Assembly (NCBI RefSeq): GCF_025397995.1
Contig: NZ_CP104550.1
Coordinates: forward strand, 1,330,001 to 1,394,000
Length of the DNA: 64,000 nucleotides
Source of the DNA: Methanothermobacter wolfeii
Lineage (GTDB): Archaea > Methanobacteriota > Methanobacteria > Methanobacteriales > Methanothermobacteraceae
Direction: 5' to 3'
In this document: positions 57,837 to 64,000 of the stretch, piece by piece
Numbering within the stretch: position 1 is the stretch's first letter
How the letters are laid out: the number at the start of each line of letters is the position of its first letter
Made by a program: the position numbers and the translations under genes
The notes under the pieces: model-generated
Told to the model about the DNA's origin: nothing
Databases searched by the model: none
Seen by the model: the letters and a program-made list of their open reading frames with translations, nothing else

Positions 57837-57900
57837 GAGTACTATCCCCACACCAGAACCCAATCCCATGCTAAGTACCGGAGGACCTGAATGAATAGGA
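57811..57900. repeat. CRISPR-unit-sized insertion D: 28-bp direct repeat around a 34-bp insert
   Basis: Exact 28-bp copies at 57811-57838 and 57873-57900, separated by 34 unique bases (57839-57872). The repeat covers the end of tmk and the start of the next gene; without one unit the tmk stop and the next ATG would overlap in ATGAATAG. The duplication therefore looks like an insertion that separated two coupled genes. Confidence 0.93.
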
Positions 57901-58676
57901 TAACATGCCTTGTTGAGGATAAGCCATCACACACACTCATGGGGGAGCACGGACTTTCCCTCTACATTGAGGGTGAAAGGGACATCCTCTTTGACACCGG
58001 TCAAAGCAGCCTCTTTGCAGAAAACGCGTCCATCCTCGGCCTTGAACTGGGGGGTGCAGATGCTGCCATCATATCCCATGGACACTATGACCATGGAGGC
58101 GGCCTCAGACACTTCATGGGTATCAACGACAGTGCAGAGGTGTTCATGGGGGAGGGGGCTTTCAGGAGGCGTTACGCGGTTGAAGATTCTGTTAAACGGT
58201 TCATAGGTATCCCTGAAGTTAAAAGTGAGCGTATAAACTTTGTGGGTGAAACATTACCCCTGGGGGATGGCTACACCATCCTGAAGGACTTTGGGGGAAG
58301 GTTCGGGAGGCCCGCGGGTAACCGGACACTCTTCATGGAAGCCGGGTCGGGACTGGTACCTGACAGCTTTCAGGATGAAATCGTCCTTGTCATCGAATCC
58401 GGGCGTGAGGTTCACATTATAACCGGCTGCTCCCACAGCGGGATCCTGAATATTGTTGAAGCCGCCTCTCAACTCTTCCCTGATAGGAGCATCGGTGTCC
58501 TTGCAGGGGGGTTCCACCTTTCAGGTGACGTCAGCGGGGTTGCCCGGGGACTTGCGGAATTCAAGGTCCGTGAGATCTACACCGGCCACTGCACATCAGA
58601 GGAGGCCCTCCATGAACTTGATGACATCCTGGGTAATGTCAGGCCCCTGCGACCCGGGACCGTGATAGAACTCTAG
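57891..58676 (+). CDS. Metallo-beta-lactamase-fold protein of the dihydropterin phosphate synthase-like group
   Basis: A 261-aa protein with zinc motif SHGHYDHGGG (about residues 62-71), GCSHSGILNI, AGGFHLSG and YTGHCTSEEA, the set seen in MBL proteins related to archaeal 7,8-dihydropterin-6-yl-methyl phosphate synthase homologues. The precise reaction is unknown. All metal ligands are intact. It begins inside the second copy of repeat D, and its end overlaps repeat F. Confidence 0.8.
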   Translation: MNRITCLVEDKPSHTLMGEHGLSLYIEGERDILFDTGQSSLFAENASILGLELGGADAAIISHGHYDHGGGLRHFMGINDSAEVFMGEGAFRRRYAVEDSVKRFIGIPEVKSERINFVGETLPLGDGYTILKDFGGRFGRPAGNRTLFMEAGSGLVPDSFQDEIVLVIESGREVHIITGCSHSGILNIVEAASQLFPDRSIGVLAGGFHLSGDVSGVARGLAEFKVREIYTGHCTSEEALHELDDILGNVRPLRPGTVIEL

Positions 58677-58750
58677 GCCGTAACAGGCTTATGGTGTGGA
58701 ATAAGGGTTCAGGGACCTGCAGTACCGTGATAAAACTCTAAGCCGTAACA
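58659..58750. repeat. CRISPR-unit-sized insertion F: 27-bp imperfect direct repeat around a 38-bp insert
   Basis: Copies at 58659-58685 and 58724-58750 match at 25 of 27 bases and flank 38 unique bases (58686-58723). The first copy spans the last codons and stop of the MBL gene. Two substitutions suggest it is older than A, C, D and E. Confidence 0.8.
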
Positions 58751-58760
58751 TGTGCAGTGG

Positions 58761-58923
58761 ACTGTAGTAAGATCAGATTCCATGACAAAAACCCATAACA
58801 GCCCCACTAAACTGTAATAAGATCATATTCCCTGACAAAAACCCATAACAGCCCCACTAAACTGTAATAAGATCATATTCCCTGACAAAAACCCATAACA
58901 GCCCCACTAAACTGTAATAAGAT
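58761..58923. repeat. 50-bp tandem repeat, three copies plus a partial
   Basis: A 50-bp unit (beginning ACTGTAATAAGATCATATTC and ending CCCCACTAA) occurs at 58761-58810, 58811-58860 and 58861-58910, then about 13 more bases. The first copy differs at a few positions; the others are identical. It fills the spacer between the MBL gene and the membrane-protein gene. Period and structure differ from the direct-repeat insertions. Confidence 0.95.
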
Positions 58924-58975
58924 TTTAGTTCACCGGTAGTAAAACTTATTAGTTTAATTTAACATAAATGGTAAC

Positions 58976-59845
58976 ATGAGATGGCGTCTCCTGTTAATTT
59001 TTCTACTTGCAGCTGCCCTTGCAGGCACTGCATGCGCACATCAGCCCAGACTCGTCACTGGTACGGATGTTACAATTAAAAACCCTGAAGTATCCCAGGC
59101 ATTCTACGGAAAGCTCACGGGAAAACCCGTCTATTTCACGGTGAGTTCTGATAAACCCTTCAGGTTATACGTTAACATACTGGTCCCCTACTCTGTGGAT
59201 TCCAGGCCTGTGGCTGTTGATATCCTCAGGGATGACGGCACCCTCATCACGACCCTCCAGGGTAACCTCACAGAATGGGAGCCGTACTTTGAAGAATTCG
59301 GCGGCGACTCCTACTTCAAGGGGCCCGAGTTCAACCGTACGGTGGAACCTGGAACCTACCGTATAAGGGTCCGGAGCCAGACAAACAGGGACCCCTATGT
59401 CCTTGCAGTGGGGGATATTGAATCCTTCCCACCGGCAGAGGCCCTCAACGCCCTCCTGCTCCTCCCTCTGCTTAAGTCCGATGTCTTCGACGTGCCTGTC
59501 CTCCCCCTTTTCATGCAGTTCCTTGGTATGGTTGCGGGTATGGGGGCATTCCTCGCCATCCTGATCTTCTCAAGGAGCGGGAGGGGGTCCCCTGAAATAT
59601 ACGGGCCCCTTAAGCGGCTTGGATGGGGCGGTATCCTCCTTCTTGCCCTGGGATGGGCCCTCACCTACATCACAAACCCCCTTAACATAATGGGGAACGT
59701 TGAAAACATTGTCCTGCTCCTTATAGTTGTCCTTAACTGGAGGTTCAACAGGGGGCTTCCAGGTTACCGGCGGTTTTCAGGGCTCTTCCTCTTTATACTC
59801 TGGATGATACTCCTCTTCATCAGAGCCTCACTGATAAACTACTGA
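58976..59845 (+). CDS. Secreted-domain membrane protein of unknown function
   Basis: A 289-aa protein. N-terminal signal segment (RWRLLLIFLLAAALAGTACA), an extracytoplasmic part of about 160 residues rich in beta strands with NRT and NLT sequons (QPRLVTGTDVTIKNPEVSQA; VEPGTYRIRVRSQTNRDPYV), then three or four membrane helices (about residues 178-198, 220-234, 241-252 and 268-286). I recognise no family. The 3' end is followed by a diverged copy of itself (repeat 59794-59910). Confidence 0.7.
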   Translation: MRWRLLLIFLLAAALAGTACAHQPRLVTGTDVTIKNPEVSQAFYGKLTGKPVYFTVSSDKPFRLYVNILVPYSVDSRPVAVDILRDDGTLITTLQGNLTEWEPYFEEFGGDSYFKGPEFNRTVEPGTYRIRVRSQTNRDPYVLAVGDIESFPPAEALNALLLLPLLKSDVFDVPVLPLFMQFLGMVAGMGAFLAILIFSRSGRGSPEIYGPLKRLGWGGILLLALGWALTYITNPLNIMGNVENIVLLLIVVLNWRFNRGLPGYRRFSGLFLFILWMILLFIRASLINY

Positions 59846-59910
59846 AACACCCTATACTCCGGATGATACTCCCACTCCAGAACATCAACTGATAAAGTAC
59901 AGCAGGGAAG
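59794..59910. repeat. Diverged tandem duplication at the 3' end of the membrane-protein gene
   Basis: 59794-59852 and 59853-59910 align over their whole length: TATACTCTGGATGATACTCC matches TATACTCCGGATGATACTCC, and CTGATAAACTAC matches CTGATAAAGTAC. The period is about 59 and identity about 70 percent. Here the middle is duplicated too, unlike the CRISPR-sized insertions. Confidence 0.75.
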
Positions 59911-60036
59911 GGTGGTTTTGTCCTTTCATGGCCTAGCCTCATGGAGGACCCCAGAGAACTCCACATTGATGGTGTGCTGCATCATGGTGGTTCACCATCC
60001 CCCATTTTAGAGACCTCCATTCAGAGGTGTGTCCCG

Positions 60037-60052
60037 GCGAAAGATTTAAATA
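60037..60052 (+). promoter_or_regulatory. BRE/TATA-like element of the inositol-phosphate synthase gene
   Basis: GCGAAAGATTTAAATA has a purine-rich BRE (CGAAAG) directly before TTTAAATA, about 95 bp before the start codon. It lies in an otherwise empty 290-bp spacer. Confidence 0.65.
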
Positions 60053-60138
60053 GTTTAATATGCAAACCTTAAAAAGTAAGTTAATCAATTCATAGCCTTG
60101 ATTTTATGATTACCATAAATCTCTGAAAGGTGTTTCAA

Positions 60139-61233
60139 TTGGATAAGATAAAGATCGCTATAGTAGGTGTGGGGAACTGTGCCAGCTCCCTTATCCAGGG
60201 GATATATTATTATCAGAAAAAGGGTGCTGATGATGCAATAGGCCTCATGCACAGGGAAATCGGCGGATACGGTCCCGGGGACATTGAGGTGGTTGCAGCA
60301 TTCGATATAGACAAGAGAAAAGTGGGTAAGGATTTAAGTGAAGCCATATTCGCACCCCCGAACTGTACAACCGTGTTCTGTGATGTCCCTGAGACCAGTG
60401 TTAAGGTTTCAATGGGCCACGTCCTAGACGGGGTGGCCCCGCACATGAAGGATTACCCTGAGGATCAGACCTTCGTGGTTGCTGATGAGGATCCCGTGGA
60501 CGTTGTTGAGGTCCTAAGGGAGAGTGGTGCTGAGATACTCCTCAACTACCTCCCGGTGGGGTCAGAGGAGGCTGCCAGGTTCTATGCCAGGTGCGCCCTT
60601 GATGCCGGTGTTGCCTACATTAACAACATGCCTGTATTCATTGCAAGTGACCCTGAATGGGCCGGGAAGTTTGAGGAGAGGGGGATCCCCATTGTGGGTG
60701 ATGATATAAAGGCCCAGCTCGGGGCTACGATAACCCACAGGACCCTTGCAAACCTCTTCAAAAGGAGGGGTGTGAAGCTTGACAGGACATACCAGATAAA
60801 CACGGGTGGAAACACCGACTTCCTTAACATGCTGAACCGTGACCGTCTTGACTCAAAGAAGGAGTCAAAGACAGAGGCTGTCCAGTCAATACTGGGTGAT
60901 GATCGCCTTGAACCCGAAAACATCCATATAGGTCCAAGTGACTACATACCCTGGCAGAAGGATAACAAGATCTGCTTCCTGAGGATGGAGGGGAGGCTCT
61001 TCGGTGATGTTCCAATGAACCTTGAGCTCAGACTGAGCGTTGAGGACTCTCCTAACTCAGCGGGGTGTGTCATTGACGCCATAAGGTGCTGTAAACTGGG
61101 AATCGAGAGGGGTGTTGCGGGTCCCCTGACATCCATATCAGCCTACACCATGAAGCATCCGCCTGAACAGTACACCGATGATGAGGCTGCGAGGATGGTG
61201 GATGAATTCATTGAAGGGAAAAGAGAAAGATAA
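60139..61233 (+). CDS. myo-Inositol-1-phosphate synthase
   Basis: A protein of about 364 aa with N-terminal Rossmann motif IAIVGVGNCASSLIQGIYYY and the family core NNMPVFIASDPEWAGKFEER; GIPIVGDDIKAQLGATITHR; NTGGNTDFLNMLNRDRLDSK. It makes inositol 1-phosphate from glucose 6-phosphate for archaeal phospholipids. Starts: TTG at 60139 (GGTG six bases upstream) is preferred; GTG at 60130 would add three residues. Confidence 0.9.
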   Translation: MDKIKIAIVGVGNCASSLIQGIYYYQKKGADDAIGLMHREIGGYGPGDIEVVAAFDIDKRKVGKDLSEAIFAPPNCTTVFCDVPETSVKVSMGHVLDGVAPHMKDYPEDQTFVVADEDPVDVVEVLRESGAEILLNYLPVGSEEAARFYARCALDAGVAYINNMPVFIASDPEWAGKFEERGIPIVGDDIKAQLGATITHRTLANLFKRRGVKLDRTYQINTGGNTDFLNMLNRDRLDSKKESKTEAVQSILGDDRLEPENIHIGPSDYIPWQKDNKICFLRMEGRLFGDVPMNLELRLSVEDSPNSAGCVIDAIRCCKLGIERGVAGPLTSISAYTMKHPPEQYTDDEAARMVDEFIEGKRER

Positions 61234-61345
61234 ACATCTATTTTTATAAATGAATCTGAGGGGGGAAAAACAAGTATTTTAAAAACCCCCTGATTTTGAA
61301 GGGGAAAGAGAAATACATCCCTTGATGGGTTGTCTCCGGAGGACC

Positions 61346-61531
61346 TCAGTCCTCCTGGACCTCTATGCACTCGTTTGGACAGACGTCCATGCACACCTCG
61401 CACTCATTGCATTCCTCAGGGTGCTGGACCTTGAGTTTCCCGTCGACTATTATGAGTACCTCCATCGGGCATACATCAACGCATTCTCCGCATGCATCAC
61501 ATTCATCGTAATCTATTATTATCTTTGCCAT
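61346..61531 (-). CDS. Ferredoxin, two [4Fe-4S] clusters
   Basis: A 61-aa ferredoxin with two CX2CX2CX3C sets: CDACGECVDVCP and CNECEVCMDVCP. Small electron carrier for the methanogenic redox enzymes. It is oriented against pycB, in a short gap between the inositol gene and pycB. Confidence 0.93.
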   Translation of the reverse strand: MAKIIIDYDECDACGECVDVCPMEVLIIVDGKLKVQHPEECNECEVCMDVCPNECIEVQED

Positions 61532-61668
61532 TTCCTATTCTCCCTTACAGTTTTATGAGTGAATTTAATGGTTAGAATTTGGTCATCATCCCTTATAACC
61601 CTTTACGGGTGTGGGATGAAAGGCCTCCATATTAATACCGCTTCCAAGTATTTAAGGAAGTTCCTACT

Positions 61669-61680
61669 ATCTATATAAAG
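61669..61680 (+). promoter_or_regulatory. TATA-like element of pycB
   Basis: ATCTATATAAAG lies 30-40 bp before the pycB ATG (61710). Spacing suggests a very short leader. Confidence 0.6.
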
Positions 61681-61709
61681 AATTTGATTGATTTCATGAG
61701 AGGGTCACC

Positions 61710-63416
61710 ATGAAAGGGATAAAGGTCATTGAAACAGCATTCAGGGATGCGCACCAGTCACTCCTTGCAACCCGCCTTCGTACCGAGGACATGATACCCA
61801 TTGCAGAGGAAATGGACAGGGTGGGTTTCTTTTCACTGGAAGCCTGGGGCGGCGCAACCTTCGATACATGTATACGCTACCTCAATGAGGATCCATGGGA
61901 AAGACTCAGAGCTCTTAAGGATAACGTGAAGAAGACACCCATCCAGATGCTCCTCAGGGGACAGAACCTTGTCGGTTACAAACACTACCCCGATGATATT
62001 GTGAGGAAGTTCATCGAGAAGGCATATGAAAACGGCGTTGATGTTTTCAGGATATTCGACGCCCTCAATGACCTCAGGAACATGGAGTACGCCATAAAGG
62101 TTGCCAGGGAGCAGGATGCCCATGTCCAGGGGGTCATCTGTTACACCATAAGCCCCTACCACACCCTTGAGAGTTACGTTGAATTTGCAAGGGAGCTTGA
62201 GGCCCTTGAATGTGACTCAGTGGCTATAAAGGACATGGCAGGGCTCATATCACCCCATGACGCCTATGAACTGGTAAGGACCCTGAAGGAGGAGACGGAC
62301 CTTATGGTGAACCTCCACTGCCACTGCACAAGCGGCATGACCCCCATGAGTTACTATGCTGCCTGTGAGGCTGGTGTTGACATTCTTGATACTGCAATAT
62401 CACCCCTCTCATGGGGGGCGTCGCAGCCGCCGACCGAGAGTGTTGTGGCTGCACTCCGGGACACGCCATACGACACCGGACTTGACCTCCGGATACTCAA
62501 GAACATAAAGAAGTACTTCGAGGGGATAAGGAAGAAGTACAGCAGCATCCTGGACCCTATAGCCGAGCAGATCGACACGGATGTGCTGATCTATCAGATC
62601 CCTGGGGGTATGCTGTCAAACCTTGTATCCCAGCTCAAGGAACAGAACGCCCTTGACCGCTATGAGGAGGTGCTGGAGGAGATGCCCAGGGTGAGGAAGG
62701 ATATGGGTTACCCTCCACTTGTAACGCCCACCAGCCAGATAGTCGGTATACAGGCCGTTATGAATGTCCTAAGCGGTGAAAGGTACAGTATGGTCACCAA
62801 TGAGGTTAAGGACTACTTCAGGGGACTCTACGGGAGGCCCCCCGCCCCTGTGAATCAGGAGGTCGCCAGGAAGGTTATAGGGGATGAGAAGCCAATAGAC
62901 TGCAGGCCCGCAGACACCCTTAAACCGCAGTTTGAGGAGTGCAGGAGGCGCGGTGAGGAGATGGGTATAATAGGGAAGGAGGAGGATATCCTCACCCTGG
63001 CCCTCTACCCTGCCATAGCACCCAGGTTCCTGAGGGGTGAAGTTGAAGCCGAACCCCTGGAGCCACCCAGAGAGGAGTCACCTGCACCCGGTGACGTGCC
63101 GACCCTCTTCCATGTTGAGGTTGATGGTGACGAGTTCCAGGTGAGGGTGGTTCCTGCAGGCTACATGACCATAGAGGAGGCTGAACCCGAACCCCTGGAT
63201 GTTGAGGGTGCGGTTAAGTCAACGATGCAGGGTATGGTTGTGAAGATCAAGGTCAATGAGGGTGACACTGTGAATGCAGGGGATGTTGTTGCGGTTGTTG
63301 AGGCCATGAAGATGGAGAACGACATCCAGACACCCCATGGTGGTGTTGTTGAGAAGATATATGTTGAGGAGGGTGAACGTGTGGAGACCGGAGCCGTCCT
63401 CATGGTCATAAAATAG
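61710..63416 (+). CDS. pycB: Pyruvate carboxylase subunit B (carboxyltransferase + biotin carrier)
   Basis: A 568-aa protein. The carboxyltransferase part begins KVIETAFRDAHQSLLATRLR (about residues 5-24), with metal/lysine site SVAIKDMAGLISP (about residues 171-183) and LHCHCTSGM (about residues 200-208). The C-terminal biotinyl domain has EAMKMEND with the acceptor lysine at about 532. It joins bicarbonate to pyruvate giving oxaloacetate for biosynthesis. The biotin carboxylase subunit (pycA) is not in the window. Confidence 0.96.
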   Translation: MKGIKVIETAFRDAHQSLLATRLRTEDMIPIAEEMDRVGFFSLEAWGGATFDTCIRYLNEDPWERLRALKDNVKKTPIQMLLRGQNLVGYKHYPDDIVRKFIEKAYENGVDVFRIFDALNDLRNMEYAIKVAREQDAHVQGVICYTISPYHTLESYVEFARELEALECDSVAIKDMAGLISPHDAYELVRTLKEETDLMVNLHCHCTSGMTPMSYYAACEAGVDILDTAISPLSWGASQPPTESVVAALRDTPYDTGLDLRILKNIKKYFEGIRKKYSSILDPIAEQIDTDVLIYQIPGGMLSNLVSQLKEQNALDRYEEVLEEMPRVRKDMGYPPLVTPTSQIVGIQAVMNVLSGERYSMVTNEVKDYFRGLYGRPPAPVNQEVARKVIGDEKPIDCRPADTLKPQFEECRRRGEEMGIIGKEEDILTLALYPAIAPRFLRGEVEAEPLEPPREESPAPGDVPTLFHVEVDGDEFQVRVVPAGYMTIEEAEPEPLDVEGAVKSTMQGMVVKIKVNEGDTVNAGDVVAVVEAMKMENDIQTPHGGVVEKIYVEEGERVETGAVLMVIK

Positions 63417-63458
63417 TTAGACTGATCCCTTTCCCCACATCCTGAACCTCCCAATTTA

Positions 63459-63470
63459 TTTTTTTTCTAT
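63459..63470 (+). terminator. T8 run after pycB
   Basis: TTTTTTTTCTAT occurs 43 bp past the pycB stop; it fits an archaeal terminator. Confidence 0.5.
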
Positions 63471-63831
63471 TTTAGCTGAAATGAAAAACTTCAAAGTCGG
63501 CGCCTTTTAGCTGATGATACTGGAAAAACTTCCGAGGCAGCACTCTTTTCTGAAAATCCGACGCATACCATAAATTGTCAGGGCTCTCTGGCTATTACTG
63601 CGGGTGCGGCCAGCGTAATAATCAGGAGACTCAGGAGGGTTTCTAAATTCAGGTTTTAGGCTACCTTCCGGGTAAAAATTAAATAATAATCACTGACCGC
63701 CACCTTTCCCATCTAACAGTCATTTCATGAGGCTTCTACGGATTGGTTCCCTCGAAGAAAGAGTGAATGCCTATGCCCTCAAGGGGATGGGGATGCCTTC
63801 TGATTAAAGGCCGTGAATGACCTTCTATTCA
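63471..63831. other. Spacer between pycB and queC
   Basis: About 360 bp without a recognisable gene. A weak 35-bp repeat (TTTTAGCTGA at 63470 and 63505) is present. Possible fragments of frames are too short to support. Confidence 0.4.
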
Positions 63832-63841
63832 TCATTCACGG
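63811..63841 (-). terminator. Perfect 10-bp hairpin overlapping the queC stop
   Basis: CCGTGAATGA (63811-63820) and TCATTCACGG (63832-63841) form a perfect stem with an 11-nt loop. The right arm includes the stop codon of the minus-strand queC gene. Confidence 0.45.
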
Positions 63842-64000
63842 TACTCTGTGGGGTCCTCAGCCCCTGCAAGTTCAAAGGCCCTCCTCCTCCGGAGGCATGA
63901 CTCGCAGACTCCACAGTGGACATCCTCTCCGGTGTAACATGAATATGTGAGTTCAAAGGGGAAGTCCATCTCCATACCGGCCTCAACTATCTCCTTCTTG
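63832..64000 (-). CDS. queC: 7-cyano-7-deazaguanine synthase QueC, 5' part outside the window
   Basis: The last about 55 residues of QueC: KKEIVEAGMEMDFPFELTYS, then SCYTGEDVHCGVCESCLRRR with the four zinc cysteines, and AFELAGAEDPTEYRE at the end. In archaea QueC makes preQ0 for archaeosine in tRNA. The start is beyond the right edge. Confidence 0.92.
   Translation of the reverse strand, partial: KKEIVEAGMEMDFPFELTYSCYTGEDVHCGVCESCLRRRRAFELAGAEDPTEYRE

Noticed and set aside
58761-58923. The 50-bp tandem repeat as a CRISPR array
   Set aside because: There are no unique spacers between copies; the whole unit repeats.
59794-59910. A seventh CRISPR-sized insertion at the end of the membrane-protein gene
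   Set aside because: Both ends and the middle of the 59-bp unit are similar, so it is an old tandem duplication, not a repeat around a unique insert.

Overview
The window is about 64 kb of a hydrogenotrophic methanogen of the Methanobacteriales, almost certainly a Methanothermobacter close to M. thermautotrophicus. Supporting signs are the split archaeal RNA polymerase genes followed by L30e, NusA, S12, S7, EF-2, EF-1A and S10; a Sep-tRNA:Cys-tRNA synthase; a soluble MtrA paralogue; ether-lipid and archaeal inositol-phosphate genes; a separate biotinyl subunit of pyruvate carboxylase; and a repeat of the ATTTCAATCCCATTTTGG type. The gene order agrees with what I remember of that species; no search was possible.

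Layout. 1-11.3 kb: transcription/translation cluster on +, then two tRNA-Ser genes. 11.7-20.4 kb: MtrA paralogue divergent from a TetR regulator with palindromic operators, three small + genes (NYN nuclease-like, universal stress protein, GyrI-like), and a six-gene minus-strand operon hypD-pgp-tldE-radical SAM-THEP1-pscS. 20.6-26.9 kb: a Ca/Na antiporter, a broken DUF11-repeat surface protein and a broken methyltransferase fragment. 26.9-50.9 kb: a CRISPR island with csx3, a frameshifted csx1, a csm6-like gene, a type III-A csm operon with cas10, a four-repeat mini-array, a first cas6 with a cas8b stub, a 60-repeat main array, and a type I-B operon (cas6-cas8b-cas7-cas5-cas3-cas4-cas1-cas2) in which cas8b and cas1 are frameshifted. 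51-64 kb: ABC exporter, broken MBL-rhodanese gene, FMN protein, DGGGP synthase, a SEC59-like kinase, thymidylate kinase, MBL protein, membrane protein, inositol-1-phosphate synthase, ferredoxin, pycB and the 3' end of queC.

The type III system should be cyclic-oligoadenylate based: Cas10 has both HD and GGDD, Csm6-like and Csx1 are CARF-HEPN effectors, and Csx3 belongs to the ring-nuclease family that removes the messenger. Two cas6 genes, two repeat types and two copies of a leader-like block show that the island is a composite with a decayed second type I-B module.

The most striking observation lies outside the arrays. At six places (25.7, 26.5, 38.4, 53.5, 57.8 and 58.7 kb) a local sequence of 27-30 bp is directly duplicated around a unique 34-38 bp insert. 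This is the size and geometry of one CRISPR repeat-spacer unit, but each repeat is made of host gene sequence. Removing one unit repairs two broken reading frames outright, removes the premature stop of a third gene, and restores an overlap between two others. The simplest reading is ectopic spacer integration by Cas1-Cas2. Separately, four homopolymer frameshifts (cas1, cas8b, csx1, surface protein) may be real decay, phase variation or sequencing error; the sequence alone cannot decide.
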